DNA of 8,991 nt from contig JACQVO010000258.1 of assembly GCA_016209725.1 (NCBI GenBank), positions 1-8,991 on the forward strand, written 5' to 3'. Below are positions 5,981 to 8,991 of this stretch, one piece after another (the first letter of the stretch is position 1; every line of letters starts with the position of its first letter). The translations under genes and the position numbers were made by a program. The notes beneath the pieces were generated by a model. The model ran no database searches. It was not told where the DNA came from and saw only the letters and a list, made by a program, of their open reading frames with translations. Source of the DNA: Candidatus Methylomirabilota bacterium. Its GTDB lineage: Bacteria > Methylomirabilota > Methylomirabilia > Methylomirabilales > 2-02-FULL-66-22.

Positions 5981-6577
5981 TCAAGCTTGTTCCACCGCTC
6001 GCTCCTGAGCCCGCGTCGCGTATATGAGCGGCAAGCTCACCAGTGTGACCCCCATCTTCACCAGATACTGTCCCTTGACCATCGGCCCGACCGGCAGGAC
6101 CCCGGCGAAGGCGATGCTGATGAACAGGGCGCTATCCACGAGGGTGGAGATGGCGTTGCTGGTGAGGACGCGCAACCACTTCGGCCCGGCCACGTGGGTA
6201 CGCCACCAGGCGAAGATCTCCGTGTCCACCAGCGAGCTGACCAGATACGCCACCAGGGAGGCGAACACGATGCGCGGGGTGCTCCCCAGGACCCCCGCGA
6301 AGGCGCCCGCATCCCGGTAGAATGGCGCCGCGGGGAGCCAGATGGCAAGCTGAACGTAGCCCGCCAGGAGCAGGTTGGCGGCGAAGGCCGTCGCCACCAC
6401 CTGGCGCGCCCCGGTCTTGCCCAGGCGCTCGTTGATCAGGTCAATGAGGGTGAAGGTCAGCGCGTAGAGGAAGACCGCGGCAGGAACGACGACCCCGGCA
6501 ATGGCCACCGGCTTGCTCGCCGTGACATTGGAGATGAGTTCGCAGGCCACGTAGAGCCCGATGAGGAGGGTCGTCAT
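5981..6577 (-). CDS. Queuosine precursor transporter (QPTR/YhhQ family)
   Basis: The protein has 198 residues. It is an inner-membrane importer of queuine-pathway precursors (preQ0/preQ1 or queuine) used to modify tRNA wobble guanosine. About six membrane segments are visible: 4-20, 24-45, 59-80, 102-117, 138-160 and 170-187. Family signatures are LIDLINERLGK (45-54, with Asp46 and Glu50), SLVDTEIFAWW (115-125) and SNAISTLVDSALF (140-152, polar residues inside the fifth helix). The ATG at 6577 is preferred over a GTG at 6595, because the family begins almost directly with its first helix and the six extra residues carry no feature. Neither start has a good Shine-Dalgarno. No queuosine biosynthesis gene or preQ1 riboswitch is adjacent, which fits a salvage role. 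Length and topology match the family. Confidence 0.87.
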   Translation of the reverse strand: MTTLLIGLYVACELISNVTASKPVAIAGVVVPAAVFLYALTFTLIDLINERLGKTGARQVVATAFAANLLLAGYVQLAIWLPAAPFYRDAGAFAGVLGSTPRIVFASLVAYLVSSLVDTEIFAWWRTHVAGPKWLRVLTSNAISTLVDSALFISIAFAGVLPVGPMVKGQYLVKMGVTLVSLPLIYATRAQERAVEQA

Positions 6578-6585
6578 CGGGGGAG

Positions 6586-6614
6586 AGCGTAACACACTTC
6601 CGCCACCCCGACAA
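6586..6614 (-). promoter_or_regulatory. Possible promoter for the queuosine precursor transporter
   Basis: On the minus strand TTGTCG (6609-6614) is followed after 17 bases by TACGCT (6586-6591), a partial match to the sigma70 boxes. Transcription would start at about 6577-6579, at or within two bases of the ATG, which would make the mRNA leaderless and explain the missing ribosome-binding site. This is a prediction from spacing only. Confidence 0.3.
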
Positions 6615-6783
6615 GGCAGGTGCGGGGCGATCCTTGCATGCCGCGCACGTCCGCTCCCACGCGCGGTTAGGCGACCTCACGCTGTCCAGTATCCGTGTAT
6701 AGCGCGGCGTGGCGTGCCAGCACATTGCTCTGGCCCTGCTCGCCGCATTCCGATACGCTCATAAGAACAAGGCCCTGCCCATT
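6615..6783. other. Gene-free stretch between the transporter promoter and the dehydrogenase remnant
   Basis: About 170 bases with no convincing coding frame, tRNA or repeat. No transposase end was seen here, so if this DNA was rearranged, the boundary on this side is not visible. Confidence 0.5.
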
Positions 6784-6933
6784 CTATTCCAGTGAAGGAA
6801 TCAGATTCACCGGGGGCTCGCCGCGCGCGGTCCGGTCGATGTTCTCCGCGATGAGCTTCGCCCGGGCCTCCAGCATCCCTTCGGTCCAGCCGGACACATG
6901 CGGCGTCATGAGCACATTGGGCAACTCGTGCCA
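6784..6933 (-). pseudogene. C-terminal remnant of a D-isomer-specific 2-hydroxyacid dehydrogenase
   Basis: Forty-nine codons plus a TAG stop remain, beginning in frame at a Trp-His-Glu-Leu-Pro and reading ELPNVLMTPHVSGWTEGM, then an amphipathic helix (ARAKLIAENIDRTARG) and EPPVNLIPSLE. LPNVLMTPHVSG is the conserved end of the NAD-binding domain in this family; its His is the usual general acid of the active site. The intact enzyme is about 310-330 residues, so about 85 percent is missing. In the same frame a TAA stop follows within two codons upstream of Trp, exactly where the mobile-element end sequence begins. There is no start codon or ribosome-binding site, so this is a broken gene. The missing part is not found on the other side of the transposase, so a simple insertion does not account for the loss. 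Confidence 0.85.
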
Positions 6934-6938
6934 AGATT

Positions 6939-6962
6939 ATGGGGGACGTTATGGGGGACGTT
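6939..6962. repeat. Two tandem copies of a 12-bp word at the left end of the transposase element
   Basis: Bases 6939-6950 and 6951-6962 both read atgggggacgtt. The second copy overlaps the left terminal inverted repeat, so the element end sequence appears duplicated once. A ccaaga word occurs just outside (6931-6936) and again inside (6964-6969). Confidence 0.75.
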
Positions 6963-6982
6963 GCCAAGAATGACAAGTTACG
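6955..6982 (+). repeat. Left terminal inverted repeat of the Y1 transposase element
   Basis: It begins with the 14-base core gggacgttgccaag and ends with caagttacg. It contains the TAA stop codon (6978-6980 on the minus strand) of the transposase. Confidence 0.75.
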
Positions 6983-7970
6983 ATTCAAGCAGACGATCCC
7001 ACTCCGCCCGCGCGTCACGGCCCCGCCTCGCCGCCTGGTAGACGGCCTGGGGGCGGACCCCGAGGATCGGCGCCAGGGGGCGCCCGGGGTGGCCGAGGAC
7101 CTCCACCCAGAGGTAGGCGATCCCATCCCGCGCCCGGGTGACGGCCCCGCGGCGGCTCCCCGCCTGGAGCTGCGCTACCGCAATCCCGACGCGCCGACAG
7201 ACGCGGGCGACCAGCCTGTCGAGTGGGAGGGTGCGGGTGCCTGGGCGGGGCCGATCTTCCACCGTCTGCCGGAGGCGCTCGACAAACTCACTACTCCCCA
7301 GGACCCGCTCATCCCCCTGGTAGGCCTCGCGGCCCCGGCGGAGGGCGGCCACGGCGGCCCAGCCGCCCAGGCTGCGCACCAGCCCGCCGCCTTGGAGGTC
7401 AGAGCGCCGGCCCTGGGGGATCCCGGCGGCCACGAAGGCCCGGTAGGCCCGACGGGCGCGGGGGAAGGTGGGGCCGAACTGCTGGAGGATCGTCCGGGTG
7501 TCCTGCCAGGGCCGGGCGACTGTCCCGAGGAGGGCGCTGTGGCCGGTCCAGGGGTACCGGGCGAGGAGCCGGAGGTCCGGGACCACCCCCGCCCGGAGCG
7601 GGTTCAGGTGGAGGTAGCGGACGAGCTCCAAAAGGTAACGATCCTCCTCCACCACGACCGACTTGTACCGGTTCTGGAAGAGGTGGCCGACCCGCTTGTG
7701 GCGCCGGTTGAACGCGCCCGCATAGCCGGTCAGCAAGGAGCGCATGCTCCGGGCCAGGGGGCGGGTGCCCGTCCGGACCAGGAGGTGGGCGTGATTCGGC
7801 AGGCAGGCCCAGGCGAGGACGGTGAGCGCGCCCCTCTCTGCGAGCGCCGCCAGGCGCTCGACGAAGTCCCCCCGGTCGGCGTCGTCCCGGAAGATGGCGC
7901 GGCGCTCCAGCCCCCGCACCATCACGTGGTGGAGCGTCTGCGGCGCGTCCAAGCGGGCTTGTCGCGGCAT
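6978..7970 (-). CDS. REP-associated-type Y1 transposase (TnpA_REP/IS200-like HUH domain) with a long C-terminal extension
   Basis: The protein has 330 residues. It is a single-strand DNA transposase of the Y1 HUH class, which nicks and joins DNA through one tyrosine. The N-terminal domain reads PRQARLDAPQTLHHVMVRG (2-20), then CLPNHAHLLV (56-65) with the HUH motif His60-Ala-His62. The likely nucleophile is Tyr83 in LLTGYAGAFNRRH, followed by GHLFQNRYKS (95-104) and LVRYLHLNPLRAG (116-128), all hallmarks of REP-associated transposases. Residues from about 150 to 330 form an Arg-rich tail ending in a helix-turn-helix-like segment (LAPILGVRPQAVYQAARRG, near 298-316) that may bind DNA. The motifs are intact, so the enzyme could be active. 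The ATG at 7970 lies 17 bases inside the right terminal repeat and has only a weak ribosome-binding site, suggesting low expression. This class moves or domesticates REP-like palindromes. Confidence 0.93.
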   Translation of the reverse strand: MPRQARLDAPQTLHHVMVRGLERRAIFRDDADRGDFVERLAALAERGALTVLAWACLPNHAHLLVRTGTRPLARSMRSLLTGYAGAFNRRHKRVGHLFQNRYKSVVVEEDRYLLELVRYLHLNPLRAGVVPDLRLLARYPWTGHSALLGTVARPWQDTRTILQQFGPTFPRARRAYRAFVAAGIPQGRRSDLQGGGLVRSLGGWAAVAALRRGREAYQGDERVLGSSEFVERLRQTVEDRPRPGTRTLPLDRLVARVCRRVGIAVAQLQAGSRRGAVTRARDGIAYLWVEVLGHPGRPLAPILGVRPQAVYQAARRGRDARAEWDRLLES

Positions 7971-7987
7971 GGCGAAGGGGACCCTAC

Positions 7988-8015
7988 CATAACTTGCTCA
8001 ACTTGGCAACGTCCC
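7988..8015 (-). repeat. Right terminal inverted repeat of the Y1 transposase element
   Basis: Reading from 8015 leftward on the minus strand gives gggacgttgccaag, then ttgagcaagttatg. It lies just upstream of the transposase ATG, so binding of the transposase here could also repress its own gene. Confidence 0.75.
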
Positions 8016-8222
8016 GTATTCGAGGTGGGTGGGCAGAGCCTATGGCACCCCCGAACGTCGTGTCAAGGCCGGAAGGCTTGTCGGTAATGTGGGTATACTC
8101 GGACCTGGCGTTCCTGGCCACGTCGCTCAAGCCGTCGGACGAAGCCGGGGTGGCGCCAAGGCATCCTGGGTCCCCTCCCGGATGGGGTATGAGTAGACCC
8201 CCGGCTTCTTCACACGCTCCAT
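8016..8222. other. Unexplained 207-base stretch between the Y1 element and the antitoxin gene
   Basis: There is no recognisable gene. On the minus strand an ATG at 8222 directly abuts the antitoxin stop and opens a 31-codon frame (MERVKKPGVYSYPIREG and on, ending at 8127). A second minus frame runs open from inside the antitoxin tail through this region and across the right terminal repeat. Neither has a good ribosome-binding site or a known family signature. A 5-bp inverted pair, ggggt/acccc (8184-8188 and 8197-8201), has no T-run and is not a convincing terminator. Confidence 0.5.
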
Positions 8223-8546
8223 CTACGCCGACACGCCGTGCCCGACCGGGTCCGCACGCCGTATCTTGACCTTCACTTCCACCCGGGACCCGAGCCGGTT
8301 GATGATCGCCATGAGCCGATCCAGCGTGAACCGCCCGAGGTCCGCATTGCGGATGCGCGAGAAGTCGGCCGCTGCGATCCCGGTGCGACCCTGTGCCCCG
8401 CGCACGCTCAGGCCCTCCCGATCGAGCACCTTGATGATCTCGGCGGCCAGGATGGCCTTGAACTGTTCAACATCCGCGTTCTCGTGCCCGAGGTCGCGAA
8501 AGACATTCCCGCTTCCGCGCACCAGTGCCAGCTTTCGGCCCTTCAT
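8223..8546 (-). CDS. Type II toxin-antitoxin antitoxin, XRE/HigA-like helix-turn-helix protein
   Basis: The protein has 107 residues. It is the cognate antitoxin of the preceding toxin and likely represses the operon by binding its promoter. The N-terminal NVFRDLGHENADVEQFKA (14-31) is the usual lead-in of this antitoxin group. The helix-turn-helix lies at about 33-85: ILAAEIIKVLDREGLSVRG, then AQGRTGIAAADFSRIRN with Ser64/Arg65/Arg67 at the expected recognition-helix site, then FTLDRLMAIINRLG. The strand-forming tail SRVEVKVKIRR (87-97) follows. Its ATG overlaps the toxin stop in an ATGA (8543-8546), so translation is coupled. AAGGAG (8555-8560) sits 8 bases upstream and supports this start. 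Toxin-first order matches HigBA-type systems. Confidence 0.88.
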   Translation of the reverse strand: MKGRKLALVRGSGNVFRDLGHENADVEQFKAILAAEIIKVLDREGLSVRGAQGRTGIAAADFSRIRNADLGRFTLDRLMAIINRLGSRVEVKVKIRRADPVGHGVSA

Positions 8547-8890
8547 GGCACCATCTCCTTCAGTCTCTTCAAGCGGTCCTTGATCAGATCGAGTTCGCGC
8601 TTGGGCGTCTTGATGCCCTGCGTCGCACTCTTCTGAAACGCATGCACGACCCAGATCTCGTCGCCAACCTGCACGGCATAGACCACCCGGAACGCGTCAC
8701 CGCGAAACGGCAGGGCCATCTCGAACACGCCCGACCCCATGCCGTGCATCGGCTTCGCAATATCCGCCTTGCCCCCCTCGGCCGCGATCGTCAAGGCCGT
8801 AAGACAGATCAATCGGGCCCCTTCCGGGAACGTCTCGAATGCCTTGCGCACCGCCTTGATCCATGAAACGGGTCGTGTGCGTCTGGTCAT
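8543..8890 (-). CDS. Type II toxin-antitoxin toxin, RelE/ParE superfamily, Gp49/HigB-like
   Basis: The protein has 115 residues and is a predicted ribosome-dependent mRNA interferase that stops translation when free of its antitoxin. Signature segments in order are SWIKAVRKAFETFPEGARL (9-27), ADIAKPMHGMGSGVFEMALP (42-61), FRGDAFRVVYAVQVGDEIWV (62-81), HAFQKSATQGIKTPKRELDL (83-102) and a closing basic helix IKDRLKRLKE (103-112). The VFE, RGDAFRVVY and HAFQKs...GIKTPKRE pieces are diagnostic of the phage-derived Gp49-like group. Lys86, Thr89 and Lys95/Arg97 are candidate RNA-contacting residues. The length is normal for the family. The ATG at 8890 has no strong Shine-Dalgarno, consistent with low toxin synthesis. 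It is the first gene of the operon and shares 4 bases with the antitoxin. Confidence 0.9.
   Translation of the reverse strand: MTRRTRPVSWIKAVRKAFETFPEGARLICLTALTIAAEGGKADIAKPMHGMGSGVFEMALPFRGDAFRVVYAVQVGDEIWVVHAFQKSATQGIKTPKRELDLIKDRLKRLKEMVP
8551..8560 (-). promoter_or_regulatory. Ribosome-binding site of the antitoxin gene
   Basis: The minus strand reads AAGGAGATGG, with AAGGAG 8 bases before the antitoxin ATG and inside the end of the toxin gene. It is much stronger than the toxin's own site, which would favour antitoxin synthesis. Confidence 0.7.
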
Positions 8891-8920
8891 GTGCCGTGGC
8901 TGCTCATTCTCTGCTCGCTC

Positions 8921-8939
8921 ATTCGCTCAATTGGCGAAT
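8921..8939. promoter_or_regulatory. Inverted repeat ATTCGC/GCGAAT in the toxin-antitoxin leader
   Basis: The 6-base arms (8921-8926 and 8934-8939) are perfect complements around tcaattg, which itself contains CAATTG. It lies 31 bases upstream of the toxin ATG. It may be a second operator or a leader hairpin. Confidence 0.4.
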
Positions 8940-8955
8940 CAGCTCCCATATGAGT

Positions 8956-8984
8956 ATGTTGTCATATCTGACAACGCCTGTCAA
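8956..8984 (-). promoter_or_regulatory. Probable promoter of the toxin-antitoxin operon
   Basis: On the minus strand a perfect -35 TTGACA (8979-8984) is followed after 17 bases by CAACAT (8956-8961). An alternative -10, CATACT, lies three bases further on with a longer spacer. The -35 is exact and the -10 is weak, as is common for autorepressed promoters. Confidence 0.5.
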
Positions 8985-8989
8985 GACAG
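8958..8989. promoter_or_regulatory. Probable HigA-type operator: two adjacent inverted repeats of TGTC/GACA
   Basis: The first palindrome, GTTGTCA-tatc-TGACAAC (8958-8975), is perfect over 7-base arms. The second, CTGTC-aa-GACAG (8978-8989), is perfect over 5-base arms. Together they present four TGTC/GACA half-sites within 32 bases that cover the spacer and -35 box of the predicted promoter. Binding of an antitoxin dimer here would block RNA polymerase. Confidence 0.6.
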
Positions 8990-8991
8990 AC

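Larger units (their letters stand above)
6939..8015 (-). mobile_element. Y1 (HUH) transposase element with 28-bp imperfect terminal inverted repeats
   Basis: The ends are the left repeat (6955-6982) and the right repeat (7988-8015). The right repeat, reverse-complemented, matches the left at 22 of 28 positions, including a perfect 14-base core gggacgttgccaag at the outer end and caagtta near the inner end. The single transposase gene fills the space between them, and its stop codon lies inside the left repeat. Just outside the left repeat is a tandem duplication of the end word. Classical IS200/IS605 and REP-associated transposons use subterminal hairpins instead of extended inverted ends, so the inverted repeat is unusual for a Y1 enzyme. 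No target-site duplication is evident. Confidence 0.7.

Noticed and set aside
2737..6027. Very long plus-strand open frame opposite the helicase-nuclease gene
   Set aside because: Its translation is rich in Arg, Pro, Gly and Val with no domain, while the opposite strand encodes a complete set of helicase and nuclease motifs. It is an antisense shadow caused by high GC.
6939..8087. 382-codon plus-strand open frame opposite the transposase
   Set aside because: It is low-complexity Gly/Pro/Ala/Arg sequence, antisense to an intact Y1 transposase. It begins inside the tandem end word.
8127..8222. 31-codon frame directly after the antitoxin stop as a third operon gene
   Set aside because: There is no independent ribosome-binding site and no recognisable motif. 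It is too short to support without conservation data.
1..8991. CRISPR array, tRNA or rRNA genes
   Set aside because: No regularly spaced 25-40 base repeats with unique spacers were seen. No cloverleaf with a T-loop and CCA end, and no rRNA-like conserved stretch, was recognised. The short tandem words have no spacers.

Overview
GC-rich bacterial chromosomal DNA in which every supportable gene lies on the minus strand. The ribosome-binding sites are Shine-Dalgarno type (for example GGAGGTGA before the flavin reductase and AAGGAG before the antitoxin). The gene mix and the wordy short repeats in the gaps resemble genomes of uncultured environmental bacteria such as the Rokubacteria/NC10 (Methylomirabilota) or deltaproteobacterial type. 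This lineage guess is a low-confidence inference from gene style; no marker gene is present.

Layout in + coordinates, all genes reading right to left. The window opens with the N-terminal end of a tripartite tricarboxylate transporter substrate-binding protein (TctC family, 1-203), preceded by a 67-codon unknown gene (297-500). A strong imperfect inverted repeat (584-667) follows. Next is a two-gene operon: a flavin-reductase-like FMN protein (1220-1819) and an L-2-amino-thiazoline-4-carboxylate hydrolase family protein (695-1210). The ribosome-binding site of the second gene overlaps the stop codon of the first. A 313-base gap without a gene holds CGCCAAG-type short repeats. Then come a HAD-superfamily 5'-nucleotidase-like protein (2133-2738), a gap made almost entirely of small tandem words, a large single-chain UvrD-type helicase fused to a RecB/AddB/Cas4-like PD-(D/E)XK nuclease with four candidate iron-sulfur cysteines (2896-5883), another octamer-repeat gap, and a six-helix queuosine-precursor transporter (5981-6577).

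The right third is accessory DNA. A 50-codon C-terminal remnant of a D-2-hydroxyacid dehydrogenase (6784-6933) ends exactly where a mobile element begins. The element is a Y1 (HUH) REP-associated-type transposase (6978-7970) bracketed by 28-bp imperfect terminal inverted repeats (6955-6982 and 7988-8015). A 12-bp tandem duplication lies at its left end. The dehydrogenase sequence does not resume on the far side. After about 200 bases of unexplained sequence comes a toxin-first type II toxin-antitoxin operon (Gp49/HigB-like toxin 8543-8890, HigA/XRE antitoxin 8223-8546, 4-bp overlap). Its upstream region carries a TTGACA box and perfect inverted repeats that look like an autoregulatory operator.

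The genes do not form one large pathway. The functional units are the flavin reductase/ATC hydrolase pair, the toxin-antitoxin pair and the self-contained helicase-nuclease. I did not find an obviously undescribed system. The most notable points are the inverted-repeat-bounded Y1 transposase beside a truncated gene, the way nearly every gap is occupied by a different short-word repeat, and one repeat word that supplies the last codons of a gene.
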